This document shows, in pieces, positions 1 to 9,842 of a stretch of DNA of 42,580 bases. The DNA is from Flavobacteriales bacterium (GTDB lineage Bacteria; Bacteroidota; Bacteroidia; Flavobacteriales_D; Sanyastnellaceae), in contig JADFAK010000131.1 of NCBI GenBank assembly GCA_015665315.1, positions 1-42,580 of the forward strand, read 5' to 3'. Within the stretch, counting starts at the first letter, position 1. The number at the start of each line of letters is the position of its first letter. The position numbers and the translations under genes were made by a program. The notes under the pieces are model-generated. The model had not been told where the DNA came from, made no database searches, and saw only the letters and a program-made list of their open reading frames with translations.

Positions 1-78
1 AGTGACTTTGCAAGCTTGGCGGAAAAAGTTCGAAAGGATATCGAGGACCCTGGTCGCATTACCGGATTTAACAATTGA
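1..78 (+). CDS. mraZ: MraZ, C-terminal end only (partial)
   Basis: The first 25 codons of the window read in frame 1 as a short tail containing FASLAEKV and ending in ITGFNN before TGA at 76-78. MraZ proteins, the first gene of most dcw clusters, end in a comparable FA.LAE.V helix, and rsmH follows one base later. MraZ is a DNA-binding transcriptional regulator of the dcw operon. Only the tail is visible, so the call rests mainly on position plus this short motif. Confidence 0.75.
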   Translation, partial: SDFASLAEKVRKDIEDPGRITGFNN

Positions 79-79
79 C

Positions 80-994
80 ATGACAGAACAAGCGTATCAT
101 ATTCCGGTATTGCTAGGGCCATCGGTAGAGGGCTTGAACATTAAACCGGACGGCATATATGTGGATGTCACTTTCGGCGGAGGTGGTCATTCGGCGGAGA
201 TATTGAAGCACCTGACCACTGGCAAGCTATATGGCTTAGACCAGGATCCACGGGCTATGCAGAATGCACCAGACCACAAGAATTTCGAATTCATCCAGGG
301 GAATTTTCGCTACGTCAGCAACTTCTTGATAGCTCATGGAATTACACAAGTTGACGGACTACTAGCCGACTTGGGCGTGTCTTCTCATCAATTTGACGAT
401 GCTGATCGAGGGTTTTCGTTGCGCTTCGAAGGAGAGCTTGACATGCGCATGAACTCCAAAGGAAAAGTCACCGCCAAGGATATTCTGAACGATTACGAAG
501 AGAGTCAATTGGCACGAGTACTAAAGGCTTATGGAGAACTTCCTCACGCTAAGAAAGTGGCTAAAAACATTGTCCGCTTTAGGAGCGAGCAAGAACTGAG
601 TACGACTACCCATTTGCGCGAAGCGATAGAACACCTAGCGCCTAAAAACGCTACCAACAAATTCCTTGCCCAGGTCTTTCAAGCCATACGCATCGAAGTG
701 AATAACGAATTAGAAGTACTCGAAGAATTTCTTGGTCAGATGACCGACCTCATAAAACCTGAAGGCCGATTGGTAGTGATAAGCTACCACTCACTTGAAG
801 ATCGCTTGGTGAAGAATTTCATTCGAAGCGGCAATCTGGAAGGCACTATCGAAAAGGATTTTTTCGGCAACATACTGCGGCCATTCGAGTCGGTCACGCG
901 GAAGGCAATTCAGGCCGACATCAATGAAAAAGAACAGAACAACCGAGCTCGAAGTGCTCGACTACGCATAGCCTCTAGAAATAATGGCAAATAG
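80..994 (+). CDS. rsmH: 16S rRNA m4C1402 methyltransferase RsmH
   Basis: This protein of 304 aa methylates N4 of C1402 in 16S rRNA using S-adenosylmethionine. The start at 80 (MTEQAYHIPVLL) was chosen because family members begin with HxPVLL and the mraZ stop lies one base upstream; the frame stays open to base 2, but that part overlaps mraZ. The SAM-binding motif VDVTFGGGGHS lies at about residues 28-38. LLADLGVSSHQFDDADRGFS and the late SYHSLEDRLVKNF block are diagnostic of RsmH. Length is normal for the family. It overlaps the next gene by 11 nt. Confidence 0.97.
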   Translation: MTEQAYHIPVLLGPSVEGLNIKPDGIYVDVTFGGGGHSAEILKHLTTGKLYGLDQDPRAMQNAPDHKNFEFIQGNFRYVSNFLIAHGITQVDGLLADLGVSSHQFDDADRGFSLRFEGELDMRMNSKGKVTAKDILNDYEESQLARVLKAYGELPHAKKVAKNIVRFRSEQELSTTTHLREAIEHLAPKNATNKFLAQVFQAIRIEVNNELEVLEEFLGQMTDLIKPEGRLVVISYHSLEDRLVKNFIRSGNLEGTIEKDFFGNILRPFESVTRKAIQADINEKEQNNRARSARLRIASRNNGK

Positions 995-1364
995 CTTAAA
1001 GCAGGAGAAAAAGGAAAAGAAGGCAACCAAGGGAGCTTTCAGCAAGACAGTCAACGCCATGCTGAGTGGCGAGTTTTTGACGCGTGCCGGTGTTGTAAAC
1101 CACATGCCTTTCATCCTCTTCGTGGCTCTCATGTTTGTCGCCTATATCGGTGTTGGCTACTACTTCGAAAACACCTTGCGCAAACAAGTTCAAGTAAAAA
1201 AAGAATTGGAGGAATTAACCTCTCGCTATAACACAGTTAAAAGTGATTTGGAATCTAGCAAGCAACAATCTTCCGTCGCCGTGTCGATCGAAGAATTAGG
1301 TCTGCAAGAAGCCAACTCACAGCCACACATCATTACCGTCGACGCAGGCTATTTTGAAGAATAA
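984..1364 (+). CDS. ftsL: FtsL-like cell division protein
   Basis: This is a 126-aa bitopic membrane protein. It has a lysine-rich cytoplasmic N-terminus (residues 1-35), one membrane segment at about 41-61 (MPFILFVALMFVAYIG) and a periplasmic heptad-like stretch (QVQVKKELEELTSRYNTVKS) suggesting a coiled coil. Its place between rsmH and ftsI is that of ftsL, whose product joins FtsB and FtsQ to activate FtsWI at the septum. Sequence conservation in this family is low, so the call rests on topology and synteny; Bacteroidota have a dedicated FtsL-like family of about this size. It overlaps rsmH by 11 nt and ftsI by 11 nt. Confidence 0.88.
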   Translation: MANSLKQEKKEKKATKGAFSKTVNAMLSGEFLTRAGVVNHMPFILFVALMFVAYIGVGYYFENTLRKQVQVKKELEELTSRYNTVKSDLESSKQQSSVAVSIEELGLQEANSQPHIITVDAGYFEE

Positions 1365-3462
1365 AGACGACATATCAGTTAAGTCTTGGATTCTGTTTTT
1401 AGCAGTTTCCTTTTTGGGTCTTGCAATCCTGGTCAAGGTATTTGTGATTCAAATTGGTCAGGCCGAAAAATGGGAAACCAAAGGACAAACGTTTGAGCAA
1501 CAGGAACGTGTGATTCCTGCTGTGCGCGGACAAATTTTAGCCGAAGACGGGAGCCTACTCGCCACCTCTGTACCTGAGTACCATATTCTTTGGGACTCAA
1601 AAACTCCAGGGATTAACCAGGAGCTATTTGATGCAAAGCTGGACTCTTTGGCGGCCGGACTAGCCCGCATATTTGGCAATCGCACGAAGCAGGAATACAT
1701 CAATTTATTCCGCGATGCCCAGCGAAACGGTGCGCGCTACGCTTCCATTAAAAAACACGTAAACTTTCCTGATCTCAAAGAAGTGCAGAAACTGCCCTTC
1801 ATACGACGAAGCAAATACAAGAGTGGCTTCATCATAGAGCGCAGTGATATTCGTAAAAGACCATTCGGTCTGCTTGCAGAAAGGACTATCGGACTATACA
1901 GGGAGTCGGCTTCCGTAGGAATCGAGCGCGCCTTCAACCAACAGCTTGCTGGTCAGGATGGCATTCAACTTCAGGAAAAGCTTGCTGGCAATGTTTGGAA
2001 GCCTATATCCGACGATTTTATACAGGAACCTATTCCCGGGTTGGATGTGGTGACAGCCATCAACGTCAACCTTCAAGACATTGCCGAAACAACATTGAAG
2101 AATCAGCTTGTTACACATTCTGCCGCCTGGGGTTGTGCCGTTCTCATGGAGGTTGAAACCGGCTATATCAAAGCCATCGCCAACCTCACCTACGATGAGG
2201 ATGAAGACGAATACCTCGAGGGCTACAACCACGCTGTCGGAACAAAAGTAGAGCCTGGATCTACCTTTAAACTACCTGCATTGATGGCCGCTTTGGAAGT
2301 GGGAGCCATTGAACTAACCGATTCCATAGACACAGGGAAGGGCCTTAAAAAATTCTACGGCAGCCCCATTCGTGACTCGAACTGGGACCGAGGCGGACAT
2401 GGAAAAGGCACGGTAGAAGAAATTTTTGAATGGTCAAGTAACGTCGGTGTTGCAGAGATCATTGATTCTCGGTTTAAGTCGCGCAAACAGGATTATCTGG
2501 ACGCCTTGGCGGCACTAGGTATCAATCAGCCACTGGGCATCACCCTCATAGGCGAGCCTAACCCGAATATTTATAGGAATGTCGGCGATGACAACTGGTC
2601 AGGAATTAGCCATATATGGATGTCGATTGGGTACGAGTGTGAACAGACCCCCTTGCAAACTTTAAGTCTGTACAACGCCGTGGCCAACGGAGGCAAAATG
2701 GTACGACCCTCATTCGTGACAGGTTACCAAAAGAATGGAAAACTAGTTCAAGAAGATCCTCCCGTCGTACTGCGTGAAGCGGTATGCAGTCAGAAAACCA
2801 TTCAAAGCTGCCAAAAAATGCTCGAAGGCGTTTGTCAGCCAGGAGGAACGGCAGATTACATTTTTAAAGACTGCAACTACGACGTAGCAGGCAAGACCGG
2901 TACAGCATGGCTCAACGCAGCTGGAGGCTATATCGACGGGCACTACCGCGCAAGCTTTGTGGGCTACTTCCCGGTCGACAAGCCGAAATATTCCTGCATC
3001 GTTGTGGTCAACGACCCACGAGGAGGCTCATACTACGGAAGCTCTGTAGCCGCGCCGGTATTCAAGCGATTGGCCGACCATATTTACGCCACTCAATTAG
3101 ATGTTCGCCAAGAAGAACTGAACGATTCATTGGCCAAAACACTCATCCCTATTTCCAAGAGTGGCTACCATCAAGATTTACTCGCTGCCTTTCAAGGACT
3201 GGGAATTCCGGTAATCGATGATTCGCAATCGGATTGGGTAGGTACCCAAACAGGCAAAGACAAGGTGGCTCTCAAAGCCATGACAATCGAAAGCGGAAAA
3301 GTGCCCAATGTATGTGGAATGGGATTGAAAGACGCCCTCTTCCTATTAGAAAACTGCGGACTCAAGGTTCAAATAGAAGGACGTGGCATGGTAAAAACAC
3401 AATCCATCCACCCCGGGACTATCGCCAAGAGAAACGAAACGATTATGCTCAAGTTATCGTGA
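1354..3462 (+). CDS. ftsI: Septal peptidoglycan transpeptidase FtsI (class B PBP) with PASTA domain
   Basis: This 702-aa class B penicillin-binding protein cross-links septal peptidoglycan with FtsW. After a short cytoplasmic tail there is one membrane anchor (about residues 12-32), then a PBP dimerisation domain (RGQILAEDGSLLATS) and a transpeptidase domain. The catalytic motifs are S303-TF-K306, S361-S-N363 and K514-T-G516. A single PASTA-like domain occupies about residues 645-702 (VPNVCGMGLKDALFLLE). The only reasonable start is TTG at 1354, inside the 3' end of ftsL: no ATG lies between the upstream gene and the membrane anchor in this frame. The gene ends in TGATG, sharing one base with murE. 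It is longer than E. coli FtsI (588 aa) because of the PASTA tail. Confidence 0.95.
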   Translation: MKNKDDISVKSWILFLAVSFLGLAILVKVFVIQIGQAEKWETKGQTFEQQERVIPAVRGQILAEDGSLLATSVPEYHILWDSKTPGINQELFDAKLDSLAAGLARIFGNRTKQEYINLFRDAQRNGARYASIKKHVNFPDLKEVQKLPFIRRSKYKSGFIIERSDIRKRPFGLLAERTIGLYRESASVGIERAFNQQLAGQDGIQLQEKLAGNVWKPISDDFIQEPIPGLDVVTAINVNLQDIAETTLKNQLVTHSAAWGCAVLMEVETGYIKAIANLTYDEDEDEYLEGYNHAVGTKVEPGSTFKLPALMAALEVGAIELTDSIDTGKGLKKFYGSPIRDSNWDRGGHGKGTVEEIFEWSSNVGVAEIIDSRFKSRKQDYLDALAALGINQPLGITLIGEPNPNIYRNVGDDNWSGISHIWMSIGYECEQTPLQTLSLYNAVANGGKMVRPSFVTGYQKNGKLVQEDPPVVLREAVCSQKTIQSCQKMLEGVCQPGGTADYIFKDCNYDVAGKTGTAWLNAAGGYIDGHYRASFVGYFPVDKPKYSCIVVVNDPRGGSYYGSSVAAPVFKRLADHIYATQLDVRQEELNDSLAKTLIPISKSGYHQDLLAAFQGLGIPVIDDSQSDWVGTQTGKDKVALKAMTIESGKVPNVCGMGLKDALFLLENCGLKVQIEGRGMVKTQSIHPGTIAKRNETIMLKLS

Positions 3463-4925
3463 TGAATATCCTATCCGACATATTATACAAGGTGCGAATC
3501 ACGCAATTAGTTGGCCCCACAGATATTGGGATCGAATCGATATGCATTGATTCACGCCAAGCTGCACCAGGATCACTCTTCATCGCAATAAAGGGAACGA
3601 TTTCGGACGGACACAATTTCATTGAAAAAGCCATCGAATTAGGAGCTACGGCGATTGTTTGTGAAACGCTACCACAAAATCAGATTACGGGAATCACCTA
3701 TGTAGAGACCAGTAATTCGTCGGAGGCAAGTGGCTTGGTGGCATCGAATTTTTATGGTGAGCCTTCGGCAAATATCAAGCTAGTTGGAATCACTGGAACG
3801 AATGGAAAAACCACAACAGCTACTCTCCTATTCAACCTAGTTCGAGGTTTAGGAGAATCGTGCGGACTCATATCAACCGTTGTCAATAAGATCAACGATG
3901 TGGACATTGTGGCCACCCATACCACTCCAGATCCTATCTCGCTGAACAAGCTATTGGCTGAAATGGTAGAGGCTGGTTGCACCTATTGCTTCATGGAAGT
4001 AAGCTCGCATGCCATTCATCAAAATCGAATTGCAGGTATTCAGTTTACGGGCGCTGTTTTTACGAATATCACCCACGATCATCTCGACTATCACGAAACT
4101 TTCAAAGCCTATATCCAGGCCAAGAAGGGGCTTTTTGATAGCCTATCGGCAAATGCTTTTGCGGTTGTAAATGCAGATGACAAGAACCACGGGGTGATGG
4201 TGCAGAATTGCAAAGCGAAAGTCAAGACATATGCTCTGCGCACGATGGCCAATTACTCGGCAAAAATTCTGGAAAACCAGTTTAGCGGTCTGCACCTACG
4301 CATCAACAACATGGACCTCTACAGCAAATTAATTGGCGGGTTTAACGCTTACAATTTGCTTACGACTTGGGCTGTAGCTTGTGAATTAGGTTTTGATCAG
4401 TTGGACACACTTACCGTGTTATCGGCTCAAGAGTCGGTGGTAGGTCGCTTCCAATATTTGCGCTCGTCGTCAAACATTACTGCCGTCATCGATTACGCCC
4501 ACACCCCAGATGCACTCAAAAATGTCCTTTCTACCATCAAAGATATCCGCACTGGAAATGAAAGTGTGATAACCGTTGTTGGTTGCGGAGGAAACAGAGA
4601 CAAAGAAAAACGACCTGTGATGGCTCAAATCGCCTCCGACTATTCGGATAAAGTGATTTTGACGTCGGACAACCCTCGTCTGGAAAACCCAGAGACTATA
4701 ATTCATGAAATGAAGGCTGGTTTGAACCCTGTTCAAATGAGTAAATCTCTTTCGCTGACTGATCGGCGTGAGGCCATCAAGGTTGCCTGCTCGCTAGCTC
4801 ACTCGGGAGACATTATTCTCATAGCTGGAAAGGGCCACGAAACCTATCAAGATATCGAGGGCGTGAAGCACCCTTTTGACGACACCGCGGTAGTCGGTGA
4901 AACCTTTAAAATGTTGAACAAGTAA
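3462..4925 (+). CDS. murE: UDP-MurNAc-tripeptide synthetase MurE (meso-DAP adding)
   Basis: The 487-aa cytoplasmic ligase adds the third stem-peptide residue to UDP-MurNAc-L-Ala-D-Glu using ATP. The P-loop is G112-TNG-K116-TT, followed by the Mur ligase central domain ([22 protein letters not shown]) and the C-terminal domain. The substrate-selecting motif D403-N-P-R406 is the version known for meso-diaminopimelate enzymes rather than L-lysine ones, so meso-DAP peptidoglycan is inferred. ATG 3462 overlaps the ftsI stop by one base (TGATG). The frame is open upstream to 3234 but that stretch lies inside ftsI. The stop TAA overlaps the mraY ATG by one base. Confidence 0.97.
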   Translation: MNILSDILYKVRITQLVGPTDIGIESICIDSRQAAPGSLFIAIKGTISDGHNFIEKAIELGATAIVCETLPQNQITGITYVETSNSSEASGLVASNFYGEPSANIKLVGITGTNGKTTTATLLFNLVRGLGESCGLISTVVNKINDVDIVATHTTPDPISLNKLLAEMVEAGCTYCFMEVSSHAIHQNRIAGIQFTGAVFTNITHDHLDYHETFKAYIQAKKGLFDSLSANAFAVVNADDKNHGVMVQNCKAKVKTYALRTMANYSAKILENQFSGLHLRINNMDLYSKLIGGFNAYNLLTTWAVACELGFDQLDTLTVLSAQESVVGRFQYLRSSSNITAVIDYAHTPDALKNVLSTIKDIRTGNESVITVVGCGGNRDKEKRPVMAQIASDYSDKVILTSDNPRLENPETIIHEMKAGLNPVQMSKSLSLTDRREAIKVACSLAHSGDIILIAGKGHETYQDIEGVKHPFDDTAVVGETFKMLNK

Positions 4926-6169
4926 TGTTATACCACCTATTCGACTACCTCCAAGAAAATTACAACACGCCGGGTGCCGGGTTGTTTCAGTATATCTCTT
5001 TTCGAGCTGCTTTGAGCATCATCATTTCACTGTTGATCTCGATGGTATTCGGAGGAAAGCTCATCAACTGGCTTCGCAAGAAACAAGTTGGCGAAACAGT
5101 GCGCGACTTAGGCTTGGAAGGACAGATCCAAAAGCAGGGCACCCCGACTATGGGCGGACTCATCATCTTGGCGTCTATTCTCATCCCTACCTTATTGTTT
5201 GCCGACCTAACCAATATCTACATCCAGATCATGTTGATCGCAACGGTATGGCTAGGCGGAATTGGCTTCCTAGATGATTATATCAAGGTATTCAAAAAAG
5301 ATAAAAAAGGACTTGCTGGAAAGTTCAAAATCATTGGGCAAGTAGGAGTTGGACTCATCGTAGGATGCATGTTGTATTGCAGTCCGGACGTAAAGCTCAA
5401 GGAGAAAATCAACGACCAGCCGACGCAGCACATTGAGCAGGTCATGGCCTCTCATGACAATGCCGACATAAGTCAGTGGAAAGATTCATCGGCTTCTAAA
5501 ACGACCATACCATTTTTCAAGAACAACGAATTTGACTACGCCTGGTTTATTGAATGGACTGGCCTCGATCCTACTAAATGGGTCTGGATCATTTTCATTC
5601 CGGTCGTGATCATTATCGTCACATCGGTGTCCAATGGAGCCAACATGACCGACGGACTGGACGGCTTGGCTACGGGCACTTCTGGAATAATTGGGGTGAC
5701 CTTGGCGATACTCGCTTACGTGTCGGGTAACTATGTTTTTGCTGATTACCTCAACATCATGTACATCCCCAGCTCGGGTGAGCTGGTAGTCTTCATTAGT
5801 GCCTTTGTTGGGGCATGCGCTGGCTTTCTCTGGTACAACTCGTATCCAGCACAAGTTTTCATGGGAGATACAGGAAGTCTGGCTTTGGGAGGAATCATCG
5901 CTGTCTTCGCCATCGCCATACGCAAGGAACTATTGATACCCATTCTATGTGGCGTATTCCTCATCGAAAATCTGTCTGTCATGATCCAGGTGAGCTATTT
6001 CAAATACACGAAGAAAAAATATGGCGAAGGTCGGCGGGTTTTTCAAATGGCTCCCCTGCACCACCACTACCAAAAGCTAGGATTTCACGAGTCGAAGATT
6101 GTTTCACGGTTTTGGATCGTAGGTCTCATGTTGGCTGTACTCACCATTGTCACCTTGAAGATCAGGTAA
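4925..6169 (+). CDS. mraY: Phospho-MurNAc-pentapeptide translocase MraY
   Basis: This 414-aa polytopic membrane enzyme transfers phospho-MurNAc-pentapeptide to undecaprenyl phosphate, making lipid I. Recognisable blocks are [35 protein letters not shown] and the late [11 protein letters not shown] histidine motif. It is about 50 residues longer than E. coli MraY (360 aa). The extra length is a hydrophilic insert near residues 155-205 (around [15 protein letters not shown]), a feature of Bacteroidota MraY proteins. The start overlaps the murE stop (TAATG). The next gene begins one base after the stop. Confidence 0.97.
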   Translation: MLYHLFDYLQENYNTPGAGLFQYISFRAALSIIISLLISMVFGGKLINWLRKKQVGETVRDLGLEGQIQKQGTPTMGGLIILASILIPTLLFADLTNIYIQIMLIATVWLGGIGFLDDYIKVFKKDKKGLAGKFKIIGQVGVGLIVGCMLYCSPDVKLKEKINDQPTQHIEQVMASHDNADISQWKDSSASKTTIPFFKNNEFDYAWFIEWTGLDPTKWVWIIFIPVVIIIVTSVSNGANMTDGLDGLATGTSGIIGVTLAILAYVSGNYVFADYLNIMYIPSSGELVVFISAFVGACAGFLWYNSYPAQVFMGDTGSLALGGIIAVFAIAIRKELLIPILCGVFLIENLSVMIQVSYFKYTKKKYGEGRRVFQMAPLHHHYQKLGFHESKIVSRFWIVGLMLAVLTIVTLKIR

Positions 6170-6170
6170 A

Positions 6171-7520
6171 ATGGAAGCGAAGAGTTTGGTCGTACTGGGT
6201 GGAGGAGAAAGCGGGACAGGGACTGCTGTACTGGCGAAGCAAAAAGGATATGAAGTGTTTCTCTCGGACGTGGGAGAAATTAAACCACAATACAAAAAAG
6301 TTCTTTCACATCACGGGATTAAATGGGAAGAAGGACAACACAGCGTTGATCGCATTTTAGCATGCGACGAGGTGGTTAAAAGTCCGGGGATACCTGAGTC
6401 AGTTTCTCTCATCCAGGAACTCAAGAAGCAAGGCATTCCATACTGCGACGAAGTAGAATTCGCCTCGCGGTTTACCTCTGGTAAAATAATAGCCATTACA
6501 GGAAGCAACGGTAAGACGACAACCACAATGCTCACCTACCAAATGCTATCAAAAGCCGGGTTGGACGTAGCTGTCGCCGGCAATGTAGGATACAGTTTCG
6601 CCGGTCAGTTGGCCGAAAGAGACCGAGCTTACTGGGTACTCGAGTTGAGCAGTTTTCAACTTGACGGGATTCGGGATTTCCGACCAGACATTGCCATCCT
6701 TCTCAACATTACTCCAGACCACATGGATCGCTACGGTTATGACTTTCAAAACTATATCGATTCCAAGATGAGAATAGCTATGAATCAAACTGAGCATGAC
6801 TCATTGATTTATTGGTTGGATGATCCCGTCATCGAAAAAGAAATACAGAAAAAATTACCCCAAGCACGGCTGTACACATTTGCCGATAAGGCAGAAAAAA
6901 GCAGCAACTGGTTGGGAGCAAGAATAGAAAACGAAGAAATAATAATTCAAACCATCAATAATAAGTTGACCATGTCAATACACAATCTGGCCCTTAAAGG
7001 AAAGCACAACCTGTACAACTCTATGGCCTCCGGAGTTGCAGGACGAGTTCTCGAACTACGCAAAGACATCGTTCGAGACAGTTTAACGCATTTTGAGAAC
7101 ATTGAGCACCGCTTGGAATTTGTTGCCAAAGTCGCGGGAATCACATTTATCAATGACAGTAAAGCGACAAACGTAAATTCAACTTGGTATGCTCTTGAAA
7201 GCATGGACAAACCAGTGATTTGGATTGCAGGCGGAGTCGACAAAGGCAATGATTACGCCGATCTACTTCCGCTCATTGAAGGCCGGGTGAAAGCACTCAT
7301 TTGCCTCGGAACAGACAACCAAAAACTTCACGACGCCTTTGGTGATTCAATCGAAATGATCGTGGATGCCGACAGTGCTTCTGAAGCCGTTCGTCTTGGA
7401 TACGAATTGGGATTGAAAGGCGATGTCGTTTTGTTGTCACCTGCTTGTGCGAGCTTCGATCTTTTCGATAGCTACGAAGACAGAGGACAGCAATTTAAAT
7501 CTGCCGTTAAACGTCTATAA
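6171..7520 (+). CDS. murD: UDP-MurNAc-L-Ala D-Glu ligase MurD
   Basis: The 449-aa cytoplasmic ATP-dependent ligase adds D-glutamate to UDP-MurNAc-L-alanine. The N-terminal domain starts VVLGGGESGTGTAVLA. The P-loop ITGSNGKTTTTML is at about residues 106-118. ELSSFQLDG and LNITPDHMDRYG are the MurD forms of the central-domain motifs. FINDSKATNVNSTWYAL is the family's C-terminal-domain signature, and LSPACASFDLFDSYEDRG closes the protein. Size is standard. It lies one base after mraY and eight before ftsW. Confidence 0.97.
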   Translation: MEAKSLVVLGGGESGTGTAVLAKQKGYEVFLSDVGEIKPQYKKVLSHHGIKWEEGQHSVDRILACDEVVKSPGIPESVSLIQELKKQGIPYCDEVEFASRFTSGKIIAITGSNGKTTTTMLTYQMLSKAGLDVAVAGNVGYSFAGQLAERDRAYWVLELSSFQLDGIRDFRPDIAILLNITPDHMDRYGYDFQNYIDSKMRIAMNQTEHDSLIYWLDDPVIEKEIQKKLPQARLYTFADKAEKSSNWLGARIENEEIIIQTINNKLTMSIHNLALKGKHNLYNSMASGVAGRVLELRKDIVRDSLTHFENIEHRLEFVAKVAGITFINDSKATNVNSTWYALESMDKPVIWIAGGVDKGNDYADLLPLIEGRVKALICLGTDNQKLHDAFGDSIEMIVDADSASEAVRLGYELGLKGDVVLLSPACASFDLFDSYEDRGQQFKSAVKRL

Positions 7521-7528
7521 GCTTCAGG

Positions 7529-8746
7529 ATGCAGGCAATTCTGAGTAAAGTAAAAGGAGACAAGGTCATTTGGATGGTCGTGTTGTTGTTATCGATTATA
7601 TCGGTACTAGCTGTGTATAGCTCGATTTCGAGTTTGGCAGTCAAGGCTGGTGGAAACTCATTCAAATTCCTCATCAAGCATGTCATGATGCTGGGCTTGG
7701 GATTTGGGGTGATCTACGCCATACACAACGTCAAATCAAAGTATTTCTCCCGCTTGTCGCAGCTCTTTATTTGGGTAGCTGGGATCATGCTTTTACTCAC
7801 TTTGCTTTTTGGTCTGGAGATCAACGAGGCGAAACGTTGGTTACTTATTCCCGTTTTCAATCTCACTTTCCAGACCTCGGATTTTGCCAAGATTGTCCTC
7901 ATTCTGTATACCGCTAGAATGTTGAACGTCAAACGTGCAATCCTCCATGACTTTAAAAATGGAGTGCTACCTATTCTGTATCCTATAATCGTCATTTGCG
8001 CCTTGATCTTACCCGCCGATTTTTCCACTTCGGCCATGCTTGGATTTATTTGTTTTGTGTTGATGTATATCGGAGGTGTTCCAGCGAAGCACTTGCTGAA
8101 AATTCTTGGTATTGCTTTTTTAGGACTTTTCGTGATATACCTCCTTGGCACATTTGCGCCTGGCACATTCCCGAGATTCGAAACGTGGGGCGCACGTATT
8201 GAGAGCTTCCTTGGCTTAGGCGAGGCAGCTGTAGACCTGAATCAGAATTATCAAATCGACCGAGCCCAATATGCCATTTACGACGGCGGACTGCTCCCTC
8301 AAGGGCCTGGGACTGGATCCGCTCGGAATTTCTTGCCTCACCCTTATTCAGACATGATATTTGCTTTCATCATTCAAGAATACGGGTCAATTTTTGGCGC
8401 TATAGGTTTGATCTTCTTGTACATTATTCTCCTTTATCGGTGCGTAAAGCTTGCTACAAAGAGCCCCAATCACTTTGCCAGTTTGGCGGTGATGGGACTT
8501 GGATTTATGATGGTTTTGCAAGCTTTCATCAATATGGGCGTCTCGGTGAATATTCTTCCGACAACAGGTCAACCTCTTCCTATGGTAAGTATGGGTGGAA
8601 CATCGATTCTATTTACCGCTTTGTCACTTGGAATCATTCTCTCTGTTAGCCGGTTGATACACAATCCTGAAGAAACCAATGCCGATGACAACCAAAGCAA
8701 TCAACCTGCTAACCGACCAATAGATGCCGACCATGCAGCCTCCTAG
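7529..8746 (+). CDS. ftsW: Lipid II polymerase FtsW (SEDS family)
   Basis: This 405-aa integral membrane protein has about ten hydrophobic segments and belongs to the SEDS glycosyltransferase family; it polymerises lipid II at the septum with FtsI. Family motifs visible are AKRWL near residue 93, [38 protein letters not shown] and [19 protein letters not shown]. The last ~30 residues are polar ([14 protein letters not shown]). Its 3' end overlaps murG by 23 nt, or by 14 nt if murG starts at its second ATG. Position between murD and murG and the proline/glycine motifs favour FtsW over RodA. Confidence 0.95.
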   Translation: MQAILSKVKGDKVIWMVVLLLSIISVLAVYSSISSLAVKAGGNSFKFLIKHVMMLGLGFGVIYAIHNVKSKYFSRLSQLFIWVAGIMLLLTLLFGLEINEAKRWLLIPVFNLTFQTSDFAKIVLILYTARMLNVKRAILHDFKNGVLPILYPIIVICALILPADFSTSAMLGFICFVLMYIGGVPAKHLLKILGIAFLGLFVIYLLGTFAPGTFPRFETWGARIESFLGLGEAAVDLNQNYQIDRAQYAIYDGGLLPQGPGTGSARNFLPHPYSDMIFAFIIQEYGSIFGAIGLIFLYIILLYRCVKLATKSPNHFASLAVMGLGFMMVLQAFINMGVSVNILPTTGQPLPMVSMGGTSILFTALSLGIILSVSRLIHNPEETNADDNQSNQPANRPIDADHAAS

Positions 8747-9842
8747 AATAATTGTGAGCGGCGGAGGAACTGGCGGACATATTTTTCCGGCCATTGCTAT
8801 TGCCAACGCTATCAAAGCACTTCATCCCGATGCCGTTATTCTATTTGTAGGTGCCAAAGGGCGAATGGAAATGGAAAAAGTACCGGCTGCCGGATACGAT
8901 ATTGAAGGCCTTTGGATTTCTGGTCTACAAAGAAAACTAACGCCTCAAAACTTAGCCTTTCCGTTTAAAGTAATCAGCAGTTTGCTAAAGGCTCGAAAGA
9001 TCATCAAATCTTTCAAACCCGACATAGCCATTGGCGTAGGCGGATATGCCAGTGGTCCGCTTCTCAAAGCTGCTGGTTCCATGGGGGTAGCTACGATGAT
9101 CCAAGAGCAAAACTCCTTTCCCGGAATCACCAACAAAATGCTAGCTCAAAAGGCCGATCGCATTTGTGTCGCGTATGACAATATGGACCGTTGGTTTCCA
9201 AAGGAGAAAATCACTAAAACTGGAAATCCAGTCCGACGAAAAATGGTCGACATAAGCGGAAAACGTGAAATGGCCATCAATCACTTTGGACTCGATCCCA
9301 CAAAAAAAACGGTTTTCTGCATGGGCGGTAGCTTGGGCGCCCGCACCATCAATCACAGTGTCGCCGCTATGCTGCAACAATTTGGCGAAAACAATGTCCA
9401 GTTGATATGGCAGACAGGTAAGTTATACCACGAACAGGCATTGAAAGACGTATCAACATTTGCCGAAGGCTTATGCGTCAAAGACTTTATTTACGAAATG
9501 GACCTTGCCTACGCTGCGGCTGATGTTATCGTATCTCGTGCAGGAGCCATGTCGATTTCTGAGCTTTGCTTGATTGGTAAGCCCGCTATTTTGGTTCCAC
9601 TTCCCTCGGCAGCTGAAGACCACCAAACAAAAAATGCACAAGCACTTGTCGATGAGAATGCGGCCATTTTAGTTCCAGACTCAACATGTCGTGAAACACT
9701 TGCTCAGGAAATGATGGCCTTGCTTGCAGACCAAGACAAACAGCAGCAACTAGGTCAGAATATACTGAAAATGGCCATGCCGGAAGCAGATGCACAAATC
9801 GCAAAACTGGCCATTGAGATCATTCAGAACAAACACTCCTGA
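8724..9842 (+). CDS. murG: UDP-GlcNAc:lipid I transferase MurG
   Basis: This 372-aa GT28-family glycosyltransferase on the inner face of the membrane adds GlcNAc to lipid I to give lipid II. The N-terminal glycine loop is [16 protein letters not shown]. The acceptor-site motif is [11 protein letters not shown], the central C-domain loop is [12 protein letters not shown], and the nucleotide-sugar site is [11 protein letters not shown] followed by [14 protein letters not shown]. Start 8724 gives MPTMQPPR; the second ATG at 8733 is equally possible. Both overlap ftsW. The TGA stop overlaps the murC ATG by one base. Confidence 0.97.
   Translation: MPTMQPPRIIVSGGGTGGHIFPAIAIANAIKALHPDAVILFVGAKGRMEMEKVPAAGYDIEGLWISGLQRKLTPQNLAFPFKVISSLLKARKIIKSFKPDIAIGVGGYASGPLLKAAGSMGVATMIQEQNSFPGITNKMLAQKADRICVAYDNMDRWFPKEKITKTGNPVRRKMVDISGKREMAINHFGLDPTKKTVFCMGGSLGARTINHSVAAMLQQFGENNVQLIWQTGKLYHEQALKDVSTFAEGLCVKDFIYEMDLAYAAADVIVSRAGAMSISELCLIGKPAILVPLPSAAEDHQTKNAQALVDENAAILVPDSTCRETLAQEMMALLADQDKQQQLGQNILKMAMPEADAQIAKLAIEIIQNKHS

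Noticed and set aside
2-79. N-terminal extension of RsmH to base 2
   Set aside because: The extra residues have no family similarity, and another frame of the same bases encodes the MraZ tail.
3234-3461. Extension of MurE upstream to 3234
   Set aside because: It lies inside ftsI, and the family start MNILSD at 3462 overlaps the ftsI stop as TGATG.
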